DNA of 64,000 nt from Clostridiales bacterium. Lineage in GTDB: Bacteria > Bacillota > Clostridia > Oscillospirales > Butyricicoccaceae. How positions within the stretch are numbered: position 1 is the first letter of the stretch; each line of letters begins with the position of its first letter. The DNA is taken from contig SFJM01000002.1 of assembly GCA_004555915.1 (NCBI GenBank), forward strand, positions 62,001 through 126,000, in the 5' to 3' direction. The translations under genes and the position numbers were made by a program. Below the pieces are notes generated by a model. The model was given only the letters and a program-made list of their open reading frames with translations. It had not been told where the DNA came from and searched no databases. Of the stretch, positions 25,028-33,759 are shown in pieces.

Positions 25028-26406
25028 AACCAGCCGAAATTCAGCCGGGTCATCTCACGGATCCGGCGGTCATCTTCATTGTGGATTCCCTCCGATGCGA
25101 CCTGTGCAATCGTCTGTCGGTATTTTTCATCCACATACGCTTCCGCGTCAATCTGTTCCTGCAGCTCATCTCGCAGGAAGGAAGCGCGGTATGCCGTGGA
25201 TTGTGCCCATGGGAAACCGGCCTTCCGACGGATATCCGCATCCCGATACCATGGATATCCGCCAAAGATTTCATCCGCACACTCCCCCGACAGCGCCACC
25301 GTACTGATCTGCTTGATTTCCCGGCAGAACAGCAGCAACGATGCATCCACATCCGCCATGCCCGGCAGATCACGCGCTTCCACCGCTTCAAACAATGCCT
25401 GAATCAGCTGCGGCGTATCAATGACAATCAAATGGTTTTTCGCTCCGATTGATTCATTCATCAATCCAATATAGCTGTCATCGCTGTTGGGCTGGAAATG
25501 GGATGAGTGAAAATACTTCGCATTATCCCGATAGGTAACCGAAACCGTATCCAGCTGCCTGCCCTGTGCCCGATACTGTGCCGCGGCAATGGCAGAAATA
25601 ATGCTGGAATCCAGCCCGCCGGACAGGAACGTACACAGCGGAACATCCGAAACCAGCTGCCGGGTCACCGCATCCTGCACCAGTTCACGTACCTTTGCCA
25701 CTGTTTCCTCGGTACTGTCGGTATGCTCCCGGTCTGTCAGCCTCCAGTACGGATGCAGTTCTACTCCTTCGGTTTCCGAATATGTTCCGCACCAGCCTGC
25801 CGGTACCTCATGAATCCCACAGAACACGCCATAGCCCGGTGTCCGCCCCGGCCCCACCAGCAGCAGCTCTGCAATGCCCTTTGTGTCAATCCGGGCAGTA
25901 TGATCGGGATGGGCCAGCAGCGTCTTGATTTCTGAAGCAAACATGAACAGCTGCTTTTCCGATGTAAAAAACAACGGTTTGACACCAATCCTGTCCCGTG
26001 CAAAAAACAATGTTTTTTTCTGCATATCCCAGATGCCAAACGCATAAATTCCATTCAGGGCATCCAGACAGGCTTCTCCCCATTCCAGATATGCTGTCAG
26101 CACAACCTCTGTATCCGACTGCGTGTGAAAGGTATGCCCCAGCTTCTGCAAAGCAGTACGCAGCTCCTGTGTGTTATATAATTCGCCATTATAGACGATG
26201 GTATAGGAATGCTCACCTACGGTCCGATGCATTGGCTGTTTTCCGCCCTCGATATCAATGACTGCCAGACGGTCATGCAGCAATGCCACGCCTTCGCCAA
26301 TCCAGATTCCCTCCTGATCCGGCCCGCGCCGCCGCATGGTATTCTGTATCCGTTCCAATACAGTTTCAGACGGAATTTTTCCTATCATTCCAGCAATTCC
26401 ACACAT
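25009..26406 (-). pseudogene. asnB: asnB 5' part, interrupted by the 13.5-kb element
   Basis: N-terminal 466 codons of glutamine-dependent asparagine synthetase. After Met removal the N-terminal Cys2 (MCGIAGMIG) is the glutaminase nucleophile; RRRGPDQEG and VYNGELYN belong to that domain. The synthetase part has the PP-loop FLSGGLDSS. Homology stops at MQTLLD; the frame then runs 64 codons into element DNA, antisense to the recombinase, and stops at 24814, giving a 530-aa hybrid. It lacks the C-terminal part of the synthetase domain, so asparagine synthesis is unlikely; glutaminase activity could persist. GGAGGC lies 6 nt before the ATG. Confidence 0.93.
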
Positions 26407-26651
26407 AAGAAAGCCTCCAGTCAGTAAAAGGATAGGGAAACATCCGAACAGTATATGTTCCCATGCTGCCAAATATGAAAAAGATGTAATTTTGCCTTCT
26501 ACTCAAAAAGTTCCATATCATTCACATTTTGCGTTATTTTTGCAATATCACAGTTTTATTTTTGCAAAAATGTTGTGTTTTTTGTGGAAATTACACGAAT
26601 GATTGCTGTTTTTTTCTCATTATTCCATGGCATTCTTGCACTTCTGTATGC

Positions 26652-26681
26652 TTGACAAATCTCCTGCAACGCGTGTAAAAT
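26652..26681 (+). promoter_or_regulatory. Promoter of the ATP-grasp/alpha-E/transglutaminase operon
   Basis: Consensus TTGACA (26652-26657), 18-nt spacer, TAAAAT (26676-26681). Confidence 0.75.
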
Positions 26682-26692
26682 ATAGACAAAGC

Positions 26693-26721
26693 AAAGGTGC
26701 TCCAGATTCTGGAGCACCTTT
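26693..26721 (+). promoter_or_regulatory. Perfect 13-bp hairpin at the 5' end of the operon transcript
   Basis: AAAGGTGCTCCAG (26693-26705) pairs fully with CTGGAGCACCTTT (26709-26721) over a 3-nt loop, followed by TATTTTG. It resembles a terminator but begins only about 5 nt after the predicted start site, and no plus-strand gene lies upstream to be terminated. Confidence 0.6.
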
Positions 26722-26763
26722 TATTTTGTTCCATATTATTTCACATAGAAAGAGAGAGGTCAT

Positions 26764-28077
26764 ATGAAAGATATCATCGCTCATGGCGACAACATCAATG
26801 TCCTTCTGGCGCGTTATGGTGTCAAGTTTGGCATCTACAAAAACGGAACCTTTCACGAGCAGTTGTTTCCATTCGATCCGATTCCCCGTGTCATTACGGC
26901 GGAGGATTTCGATTATCTGGAGCGCGGCCTGAAGCAGCGTGTGGATGCGCTGAATCTGTTCCTCGCCGATGTTTACAACCAGAAAAACATCATCCGGGAC
27001 GGCATTGTTCCGGAAGATTTTGTTTTTTCCTCCTCCGGTTATCTGCCGGAATGTGAAGGCATTACCCCGCCCGCAGGTATCTACAGCCATATTTCCGGCA
27101 TTGACCTGGTACAGGCCAAGGATGGTACCTGGTATGTACTGGAGGATAATCTGCGTATTCCGTCCGGTGCCTCCTATCCGCTGATTGCCCGTGATCTGGA
27201 ACGCAAGGCAAGCCCCCTGGCATTCCGGGAATATCCGGTACGGGATAACCGTGACTATGCTTCCCTGCTGAAGGAAACCATGGACAATGTCAATCTGGGC
27301 GGCATCAATGTCATTCTGACACCGGGCCGTTACAACGCGGCATTCTTTGAGCATTCCTATCTGGCAGAAAAGACCGACAGCGTGCTGGCGATGCCGAATG
27401 ACCTGTTCGTACAGGACTGCAAGCTGTATTACCGGGATGACCATGGCAAAAAACAGCGTGTGGGTGCGGTATACCGCCGCCAGTCGGATGAATTCCTTGA
27501 CCCCTGTACCTTCCGTGCGGATTCCCTGATCGGTGTGCCCAACCTGATGGCAGCGTATCGCGCAGGCAATGTGGCAATCATCAACGCCCCCGGCAACGGC
27601 GTAGCGGATGACAAGGGCATCTATTATTTCGTTCCCAAGATGATCCGGTATTATCTCAATGAGGAACCAATCCTCCACAATGCACCGACCTATCTGCCGA
27701 TGTATGAAGAGGACAGGAACTTTGTCCTGGAAAATCTGGAACGGCTGGTTGTCAAGGATGTTGCGGAAGCCGGCGGCTATGGCGTTGTGTTTGGCAATAA
27801 GATGTCCGAACAGGAGCTGGCGGACTGGAAGGCGCTGATCCAGCGTGAACCCCGCCGCTTTATCGCACAGGAGGTCATTGATTTCCGTGATCTGGAAATC
27901 ATCGACGAAGGCAAGCGTGTCATGCGCAAGGCTGACCTGCGCGCCTTTGTGCTCAGCGGTGCGGAAACCAGGGTATGGGCAAGCGGTCTGACCCGGTTCT
28001 CCCGCAACCCGGATTCGTTTATTGTCAACTCATCTCAGGGAGGAGGATTTAAAGATACATGGGTACTATCTCGTTAG
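26764..28077 (+). CDS. Circularly permuted ATP-grasp type 2 protein
   Basis: 437-aa member of the circularly permuted ATP-grasp family, predicted to form amide or peptide bonds using ATP through an acyl-phosphate. Recognisable blocks: GIYKNGTFHEQLFPFDPIPRV (in part), DVYNQKNIIRDG, DLVQAKDGTWYVLEDNLRIPSG, then the late blocks AGNVAIINAPGNGVADDKGIY, VVKDVAEAGGYGVVFG and FIAQEVIDFRDLE. The DGTWYVLEDN block is highly conserved in the family. It overlaps the alpha-E gene by 19 nt and is first in a five-gene operon. The linked families suggest a peptide or amide-containing product, structure unknown. Confidence 0.92.
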   Translation: MKDIIAHGDNINVLLARYGVKFGIYKNGTFHEQLFPFDPIPRVITAEDFDYLERGLKQRVDALNLFLADVYNQKNIIRDGIVPEDFVFSSSGYLPECEGITPPAGIYSHISGIDLVQAKDGTWYVLEDNLRIPSGASYPLIARDLERKASPLAFREYPVRDNRDYASLLKETMDNVNLGGINVILTPGRYNAAFFEHSYLAEKTDSVLAMPNDLFVQDCKLYYRDDHGKKQRVGAVYRRQSDEFLDPCTFRADSLIGVPNLMAAYRAGNVAIINAPGNGVADDKGIYYFVPKMIRYYLNEEPILHNAPTYLPMYEEDRNFVLENLERLVVKDVAEAGGYGVVFGNKMSEQELADWKALIQREPRRFIAQEVIDFRDLEIIDEGKRVMRKADLRAFVLSGAETRVWASGLTRFSRNPDSFIVNSSQGGGFKDTWVLSR

Positions 28078-28739
28078 AAAAAAGAGACAGCCTGTACTGG
28101 CTGGGACGGTATACCGAACGGGTATACACCACACTGAAAGCATTTTATGACTATTATGACCAGATGATTGACCGGGAGGCAGATGCATACAAAAACCTCT
28201 GTCAGCGTCTGGATATTCCGAATATTTATGAGAGTGAAGAGGATTTTATCCATCGGTTCCTGTTTGATCCCAATGACCCGAATTCCATCTTTACTTCCCT
28301 CAATCGTTCCTATGACAACGGCATCCTGCTGAGAAATGAAATCACCAGTGATTCCCTTGCCTACCTGCAGATGGCGCTGGATATCTATGCGGCATCCTCG
28401 CATTCCGATGTTCCCACCATGGCTCTGCTGCCGGTACAGGATTACCTGCTGGCATTCTGGGCCTGCATGAATGACAATGTGTGGGATCAGCGTGCCCGCA
28501 GCATCATCAAGTGCGGAAGGTATGTTGAACGTCTGGATCTGTATTTCCGCCTGAGCTTTCCCACCAAAGAGATTGAACGCACCCTGTGTAAAATGACTCC
28601 CCGCCTGAAGCAGTGCGGTATGGCATACGATCAGGAGGTACTGGATGTCCTGTATGCCCGTGTGCGGGAAAATCTGCTGCACACACCGGGCTGGCGGCGT
28701 GAATGTGCCCGGCTGCTCATGTCACTGATTACCGAATAA
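28059..28739 (+). CDS. Alpha-E domain protein
   Basis: 226-aa all-helical protein of the alpha-E family, an almost obligate partner of circularly permuted ATP-grasp proteins. It opens GTISLEKRDSLYWLGRYTERV, the family's conserved start (normally ...A..LYWLGRY.ERAE), and contains SLNRSYDNGILLRNEITSD and IIKCGRYVERLDLYFRL. No catalytic residue is known for the family. The ATG lies within the end of the preceding gene, indicating coupling. AGGAGG is about 11 nt upstream. Confidence 0.92.
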   Translation: MGTISLEKRDSLYWLGRYTERVYTTLKAFYDYYDQMIDREADAYKNLCQRLDIPNIYESEEDFIHRFLFDPNDPNSIFTSLNRSYDNGILLRNEITSDSLAYLQMALDIYAASSHSDVPTMALLPVQDYLLAFWACMNDNVWDQRARSIIKCGRYVERLDLYFRLSFPTKEIERTLCKMTPRLKQCGMAYDQEVLDVLYARVRENLLHTPGWRRECARLLMSLITE

Positions 28740-28755
28740 AAGGGAGCCGTCGCAC

Positions 28756-29547
28756 ATGAGAAAACTGCATTTTACACACTGCAAAAAGCTGCAATTTGAT
28801 ACGCCGGTTGTATCCCACAGCTTTTCCCTGCGGCTTGTCCCCACAACGGACAGCCGTCAGATCATCTGTGACCTGAAAAAGGAAGTCACACCTGCCGAGC
28901 ATCTGGCCGATGTGACGGACGAATGGGGTACGACCATGTGCATCGGTGACTGCTATGCGGAGCATGATACCTTCTCCTATTCGGTCTCCGGCATCGCATG
29001 GGTAAAGGACACGCCGTATATCGAAGGCCCATTGCATCCGATTTACCGGTATGCCTCTGAGCTGACCCGTCCGGGTGAATGTATCGAGCAGATGTATGCG
29101 CAGGCAGAGCTTTGCGCCGAAACGCCGCAGGAGCGTGCCGAGGCATGGATGCATTTGATCCATCGTACCATGGCCTATGAAAAAGGTGTGACCGATATCC
29201 ACACCACCGCCGAGGAAGCCGCAGCCGCCGGAAAGGGTGTCTGCCAGGACTATGCCCATTTGATGCTCTCCCTCTGCCGCAGGGACGGTATCCCGGCACG
29301 CTATGTGGTGGGGTACCTGTATGGCGAAGGAGAAACTCATGCATGGGTGGAAATCTTCGACGGCAGCCGCTGGTGCGGACTGGACCCGACCCATGACTGC
29401 CGCATTGACAGCGGATATATCAGCCTTACCAATGGGCGGGATTATAATGACTGCATTCTGGACAAGGGATTTTTCCGCACACCGGGTTATGAAATCCATA
29501 AAGTAACCCAGACGCAGCAGGTTCGTGTTGTTGTAGAAGATATGTAA
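28756..29547 (+). CDS. Transglutaminase-like cysteine peptidase/amidase
   Basis: 263-aa transglutaminase-superfamily protein with the N-terminal beta domain usual for bacterial members (residues 1-85, with KKLQFDTPVVSHSFSLRL). The triad is Cys163 in GVCQDYAHL, His195 in ETHAWVEI and Asp210 in GLDPTHD. Such proteins in this operon type may cleave or crosslink the ATP-grasp product. No signal peptide is seen. It follows the alpha-E gene by 16 nt. Confidence 0.93.
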   Translation: MRKLHFTHCKKLQFDTPVVSHSFSLRLVPTTDSRQIICDLKKEVTPAEHLADVTDEWGTTMCIGDCYAEHDTFSYSVSGIAWVKDTPYIEGPLHPIYRYASELTRPGECIEQMYAQAELCAETPQERAEAWMHLIHRTMAYEKGVTDIHTTAEEAAAAGKGVCQDYAHLMLSLCRRDGIPARYVVGYLYGEGETHAWVEIFDGSRWCGLDPTHDCRIDSGYISLTNGRDYNDCILDKGFFRTPGYEIHKVTQTQQVRVVVEDM

Positions 29548-29580
29548 TACAAAAAGAGAAGGAAAGAATAAAATAATGCA

Positions 29581-29621
29581 CCGCATTAACCGATAAGCAG
29601 TATGCTTGTCGGTTCTTGCGG
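29581..29621 (+). repeat. Long RNA hairpin between transglutaminase and AspA-like gene
   Basis: CCGCA (29581-29585) pairs with TGCGG (29617-29621); AACCGATAAGC (29588-29598) pairs with GCTTGTCGGTT (29604-29614) with one wobble; loop AGTAT. It lies just before the GGAGGG ribosome site of the next gene and is not followed by a usable U-tract, so it may tune expression or processing within the operon. Confidence 0.6.
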
Positions 29622-29640
29622 CGTCTGGAGGGATTTTTTC

Positions 29641-30591
29641 ATGATTCAAGAAGTTGTATCGGTGGGGCTGGCGGTTGACGAACGCTGGAAGATCATCAAG
29701 AACCGGATTGAACCGGAAACCGGCGGCAATGCCAATCTCAAGCGCATCTGCATTGTCACCGGCACTCATGGCGACGAGCTGGAAGGCCAGTATGTCTGCT
29801 ACGAGCTGGCACGCCGGATCAATGCCCATAAGGAATACCTGAACGGCATTGTTGACATTTATCCTGCCCTCAATCCACTGGGGATTGACTGCATTATGCG
29901 TTCGGTGCCAAAATTCGATCTGGATATGAACCGTATTTTTCCCGGCTCCAACACCAGCGCCACAACCGAATACATTGCCGCACAGATTATGCAGGATATG
30001 AGCGGCGCGGATATGGCAATTGACATCCATGCCTCTAACATTTTCCTCCGTGAAACCCCGCAGGTACGTGTCAACGAAACTACGGCAGATACCCTGATCC
30101 CCTATGCCAGACTGTTGAATACCGACTTTGTCTGGGTGCATGCATCCGCCACTGTACTGGAATCCACGCTGGCACACAGCTTAAACAGCACCGGTGTCCC
30201 CTGTCTAGTTGTGGAAATGGGTGTGGGCATGCGCATTACCCGTGAATACTGCATGCAGCTGGTAGACGGCATTTTCCGTGTCATGTGTGAGCTTGGCATC
30301 TGGACCGGTGAAGCGCCGGAAGTACGGGAACCCATTGTCTCCCGTGACCGCCATGTCAGCTTTGTCAATGCAGAAGCCTCCGGTATCTTTGTCCCCTGCA
30401 TTGAACACTGGACGCATGTGGAAAAGGGACAGCATATCGGTGACATTGTTTATCCGGCTACCGGTGAGATTCTGCATGAATGCTGCTCTGAGGTATCCGG
30501 CCATGTATTCACGCTGCGTGAATATCCGGTCGTCTATTCCGGTTCCCTGATTGCACGTATTCTGGAAGACGAAAGCAAGGAGGATGTCTGA
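29641..30591 (+). CDS. AstE/AspA-family zinc carboxypeptidase-like amidohydrolase, catalytic copy
   Basis: 316-aa protein of the succinylglutamate desuccinylase/aspartoacylase family (M14-like fold). Zinc ligands are His43 and Glu46 in GTHGDELEG and His130 in AIDIHAS; DLDMNRIFPG is the substrate-binding Arg block, and Glu192 in VVEMGVG is the likely general base. The C-terminal half has a lipoyl-like beta domain (SGIFVPCIEHWTHVEKGQHIG). The start at 29641 has GGAGGG about 10 nt upstream. It probably hydrolyses an N-acyl amino acid or amide, plausibly an intermediate of the same operon. Confidence 0.88.
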   Translation: MIQEVVSVGLAVDERWKIIKNRIEPETGGNANLKRICIVTGTHGDELEGQYVCYELARRINAHKEYLNGIVDIYPALNPLGIDCIMRSVPKFDLDMNRIFPGSNTSATTEYIAAQIMQDMSGADMAIDIHASNIFLRETPQVRVNETTADTLIPYARLLNTDFVWVHASATVLESTLAHSLNSTGVPCLVVEMGVGMRITREYCMQLVDGIFRVMCELGIWTGEAPEVREPIVSRDRHVSFVNAEASGIFVPCIEHWTHVEKGQHIGDIVYPATGEILHECCSEVSGHVFTLREYPVVYSGSLIARILEDESKEDV

Positions 30592-30592
30592 A

Positions 30593-31528
30593 ATGCTGAA
30601 GGAAACACTGTTTGAACTGCCATCCCCGTATCGGGATCCGCTGAATATCACCGGCTATCGGTTTGGACGCGGAGAAAAATCCGTCTGCATTGTGGGTGCC
30701 ATGCGCGGCAATGAAATCCAGCAGCTGTATATCTGCTCCCAGCTGGTACATACACTGGAACAGTTTGAAAAAAAAGGGCTGATTGTCAAGGGGAATGAAA
30801 TTCTGGTGATCCCATCGGTCAACCATTATTCCATGAACATTGGCAAACGCTTCTGGGCCATGGACAATTCCGATATCAACCGCATGTATCCGGGCTATGA
30901 CCGGGGCGAGACCACACAGCGCATTGCTGCCGGTATGTTTGAGAAGGTACAGGGCTACCGCTATGGCATCCAGTTTGCTTCGTTCTATGTACCGGGTGAC
31001 TTTATCCCCCATGTCCGTATGATGGATACCGGATATCAGTCCACTTCTCTTGCCAACCTGTTTGGCCTTCCCTATGTACTGGTGCGCAAGCCCCGGCCCT
31101 ATGACACTGGTACGTTAAACTACAACTGGCAGATCTGGGATACCAATGCCTTTTCCGTTTATACCAAGGAAACCGACCAGATTGACGAGGAATCCGCCCG
31201 CATGGCCATTGTCTCCGTGCTGCGGTTCCTGTCCCGCATGGGTATCATCAAATACCACTGCCACAGCGGTTATATTGCCTCCATTTTGCAGGAGGATGAT
31301 CTTCGTTCTGTACAGTCTACCTCACCTGGTATTTTTGTCCGCCTGAAGCATCCGGGAGATACCGTATCCTATGGGGATGAGCTTGCACAGATCATCCACC
31401 CGCTGGAAGGCTATGTCATTGACCATATTTATGCCCCCTGTGACGGCATTGTCTTTTTCTCCCATTCCGGGCCGCTCATTAATGAACAGACCACGGCATT
31501 CCGTATCATCCGCAGGCTGCATGGCTAA
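30593..31528 (+). CDS. AstE/AspA-family paralogue lacking zinc ligands
   Basis: 311-aa paralogue of the preceding protein, beginning MLKETLFELPSPYRD; its ATG overlaps the end region of that gene with AAGGAGG upstream. Alignment by eye: GTHGDELEG becoming GAMRGNEIQ places Arg38 at the first zinc His, with Glu41 kept; DIHAS becoming GIQFAS places Gln127 at the second His; the VVEMG base region is not retained. DINRMYPGYD and the C-terminal beta domain (SPGIFVRLKHPGDTVSYGDEL) remain. Predicted non-catalytic or changed in chemistry, perhaps a regulatory partner of the upstream enzyme. Its stop overlaps the stop of the convergent gene. Confidence 0.85.
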   Translation: MLKETLFELPSPYRDPLNITGYRFGRGEKSVCIVGAMRGNEIQQLYICSQLVHTLEQFEKKGLIVKGNEILVIPSVNHYSMNIGKRFWAMDNSDINRMYPGYDRGETTQRIAAGMFEKVQGYRYGIQFASFYVPGDFIPHVRMMDTGYQSTSLANLFGLPYVLVRKPRPYDTGTLNYNWQIWDTNAFSVYTKETDQIDEESARMAIVSVLRFLSRMGIIKYHCHSGYIASILQEDDLRSVQSTSPGIFVRLKHPGDTVSYGDELAQIIHPLEGYVIDHIYAPCDGIVFFSHSGPLINEQTTAFRIIRRLHG

Positions 31529-31950
31529 CTCAGGCTCTTTTGGATTTCCTGAATGCGTTCCGCACCATATTCCCTGTTATAAATGGCACGAATCGCCGCA
31601 TACATGGACGCTGCATCCCAGCCGGGGTGCGGCGTTTTTAATACTTCATACAGCTCCCGCGCAGCGGCTCCGGTCTCATCGCTGCGCTCCAGCTTGCGAA
31701 AGCCATCGGTAAAATCATCAGGATAATAGCCATGATTCACCAGGCATTGGCAGCCGGGATGGAGGTCATATTTGGACTGATGGAGGTCAAACAGCAGCTG
31801 CTCCACCTGTTCCTCTGATGCATCCTGTCCCAGCAGCGCCAGCGCACGCCGCACCAGCGCATTGCGTTCTTCCGTCATTTCAATCGGATACAGGGAATAG
31901 GTCATACTGAGAATGGCCCCCAGGATTCTGCTCTCATTGTCTCTGTTCAT
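31525..31950 (-). CDS. Hypothetical protein
   Basis: 141-aa acidic protein of unknown function, starting MNRDNESRILGAILSMTYSLYP. The ATG at 31950 follows AGGAG; an ATG at 32043 overlaps the HAD gene terminator and is rejected. Predicted helical and soluble, with LHPGCQCLVNHGYYPDDFTDGFRKLE as its most distinctive segment. No family recognised. A weak promoter (TTTTCC, 17 nt, TATACT at 31980-31975) lies upstream. Its stop overlaps the stop of the AspA-like gene on the other strand. Confidence 0.75.
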   Translation of the reverse strand: MNRDNESRILGAILSMTYSLYPIEMTEERNALVRRALALLGQDASEEQVEQLLFDLHQSKYDLHPGCQCLVNHGYYPDDFTDGFRKLERSDETGAAARELYEVLKTPHPGWDAASMYAAIRAIYNREYGAERIQEIQKSLS

Positions 31951-32000
31951 GGGTATCTTTCTCCTTTCTGTTACAGTATAGCACGAGACAGGGAAAAGGA

Positions 32001-32031
32001 AAATCCCGCAGGAATTTTTTCCGCGGGATTT
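32001..32031 (-). terminator. Terminator of the HAD gene
   Basis: AAATCCCGC (32001-32009) and GCGGGATTT (32023-32031), followed on the minus strand by TCCTTTT. It ends the long minus-strand housekeeping block. Confidence 0.8.
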
Positions 32032-32042
32032 CGTAAGTTCCA

Positions 32043-32855
32043 TTAAAATTTACTGTCCAGATATTCCACAACGCCCTTCAGGGTATCATGGTTGTTGTCC
32101 GGTACAATCACATCTGCCAGCTCCAGCACTTCCTTCCGCGCGTTTTCCGGCGCAAAGCTGATACCGGCAGAGGTCAGCATAGGGATATCGTTATGGCTGT
32201 CGCCTACGCAGCAGACCAGCTCCGGCTGAATGCCGATGTATTCCGCTGCCCGGCGGACACCATCACCCTTATGACCGCCCTTGCAGGTCATTTCATAGTA
32301 AATCGGCGTGGAAAAGGTCAGATTAAAGCAATCCTTCCAGTCATCCAGGAACTGTTTGACCTCCTCCACCTGCTCATGCTCACCGGTGAAATTGATCTTG
32401 CCCCATTCGCCTGTAGGCTCTGCAATATCATCCAGTTCACAAATGGTGTACGGAATGTCCAGATTGACAAAGTGCTGTCTGGTAATCTCACACATATTGC
32501 AGACATACGAGTGATCCAGCAGGAAAACCTCAATGCCGATATGTGGGAATCGCTGCATGACTTTGCGTGCCAGCTCCTTTGCCCGGTCATCCAGCCCCTC
32601 CATATAGACAACCTGCTCTGTGGTTTCATCACAGATGATAGCACCGTTCAGGTATACGCCGGGACCATTGCATGGCAAAATTTTGCGGTATGCCGCTGTT
32701 CCCGGTCGGGTTCGTCCCGTTGCCAGAGAAAACTGTCCGCCGTTGCGTGTAAAATATTCCAGTGCTTCAATGGTTGCCGTACCAATGGTTCTCTCATCAC
32801 TCAGCAGAGTTCCATCCATATCGGATGCAATCAAAATTCCATCAAATTTACCCAT
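32043..32855 (-). CDS. Cof-type HAD hydrolase
   Basis: 270-aa haloacid dehalogenase-superfamily phosphatase of the Cof/YidA type (C2B cap). Motif I is SDMDGTLL with nucleophile Asp12 and acid/base Asp14; motif II is in FSLATGRT; motif III Lys is in GGHKGDGVRRAAEYIG; motif IV is GDSHNDIPML. Substrate is probably a sugar phosphate or similar but cannot be read from sequence. Its start overlaps the rluA-type gene by 8 nt. Confidence 0.92.
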   Translation of the reverse strand: MGKFDGILIASDMDGTLLSDERTIGTATIEALEYFTRNGGQFSLATGRTRPGTAAYRKILPCNGPGVYLNGAIICDETTEQVVYMEGLDDRAKELARKVMQRFPHIGIEVFLLDHSYVCNMCEITRQHFVNLDIPYTICELDDIAEPTGEWGKINFTGEHEQVEEVKQFLDDWKDCFNLTFSTPIYYEMTCKGGHKGDGVRRAAEYIGIQPELVCCVGDSHNDIPMLTSAGISFAPENARKEVLELADVIVPDNNHDTLKGVVEYLDSKF

Positions 32856-33759
32856 TTTGACTCCTTAGTTTCTGTAATACGGTGGTGAAATATGCCGGAA
32901 GCGGCGCCTGAAAGGTCATACGTTCCCCGGTTACCGGATGGGTCAGGGACAGCTCTCCGGCATGCAGGCACTGTCCCTGCAGCTTCCATTTGTCCTTTGA
33001 TGGGCCATACAGCGGGTCACCAAGGATCGGATGCCCGATATGTGCCATATGGACACGGATCTGATGAGTCCGTCCGGTTTCCAGTAAAAAGGTCAGATAA
33101 CTATAACCCGAATAGTGCTCCAGCACCTCATAATGGGTAATGGCCTCCCTGCCGCCGGCAACAACCGCCATTTTCTTCCGGTCAACCGGATGCCGGGCAA
33201 TCGGTGCGTTGACGGTACCCTTCTGCTCCTTCGGCGTGCCGTAAACCACGGCATAATATCTCCGTCCGGCACAGTGTACCTTGATCTGCTCCGCAAGCGA
33301 CTGGTGCGCCCGGTCATTTTTTGCCACTACCAGCAGACCGCTGGTATCCTTGTCAATCCGGTGTACAATACCCGGACGGATTTCCCCATTGATACCGGAA
33401 AGACTGTCTCCGCAATGGTACATCAGTGCGTTAACCAGCGTACCGCTCCAGTTGCCCGGTGCCGGATGCACCACCATTCCCTTAGGCTTGTTGACAACAA
33501 TAATATCCGCATCCTCATAGACGATATCCAGCGGAATATTTTCCGGTTCAATTGCCACTTCCTTTGGCTCCGGAAGCTCTACCGTGATGACATCCCCTGC
33601 AGCTGCTTTTGTGTTCTTTTTCACCGGTTTACCGGAAATGGTCACACAGCCATCCTGCATCAGATGCTGTACCGCGGAACGGGTCAGCTCCGGCAGCTGT
33701 TCACTGATCAGCTTGTCCAGCCGTTTTCCCGCATCGGTTACCACAATCTGCTGCTTCAT
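32848..33759 (-). CDS. RluA family pseudouridine synthase (RluD-like)
   Basis: 303-aa enzyme converting uridine to pseudouridine in rRNA or tRNA. It has an N-terminal S4 RNA-binding domain (RLDKLISEQLPELTRSAVQHL) and the RluA catalytic block HRIDKDTSGLLVVAKND with the catalytic Asp. GMVVHPAPGN and LLETGRTHQIRVHMAHIGHPILGDPLYG are further RluA blocks. It is 3' of lspA with a 4-nt overlap, the standard lspA-rluD order of Firmicutes, so 23S rRNA is the likely target. Confidence 0.94.
   Translation of the reverse strand: MKQQIVVTDAGKRLDKLISEQLPELTRSAVQHLMQDGCVTISGKPVKKNTKAAAGDVITVELPEPKEVAIEPENIPLDIVYEDADIIVVNKPKGMVVHPAPGNWSGTLVNALMYHCGDSLSGINGEIRPGIVHRIDKDTSGLLVVAKNDRAHQSLAEQIKVHCAGRRYYAVVYGTPKEQKGTVNAPIARHPVDRKKMAVVAGGREAITHYEVLEHYSGYSYLTFLLETGRTHQIRVHMAHIGHPILGDPLYGPSKDKWKLQGQCLHAGELSLTHPVTGERMTFQAPLPAYFTTVLQKLRSQNG

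Larger units (their letters stand above)
26407..26763. other. 357-bp divergent intergenic region between asnB and the ATP-grasp operon
   Basis: AT-rich region holding the asnB ribosome site at its left edge, a clear plus-strand promoter (26652-26681), a 13-bp hairpin (26693-26721) and the ATP-grasp ribosome site at its right end. I found no convincing asnB promoter and no open frame with a plausible start. Confidence 0.7.

Noticed and set aside
29581..29640. Hairpin at 29581-29621 as an operon-ending terminator
   Set aside because: The T-run lies 11 nt away beyond the ribosome site of the next gene, so it is badly placed for intrinsic termination.
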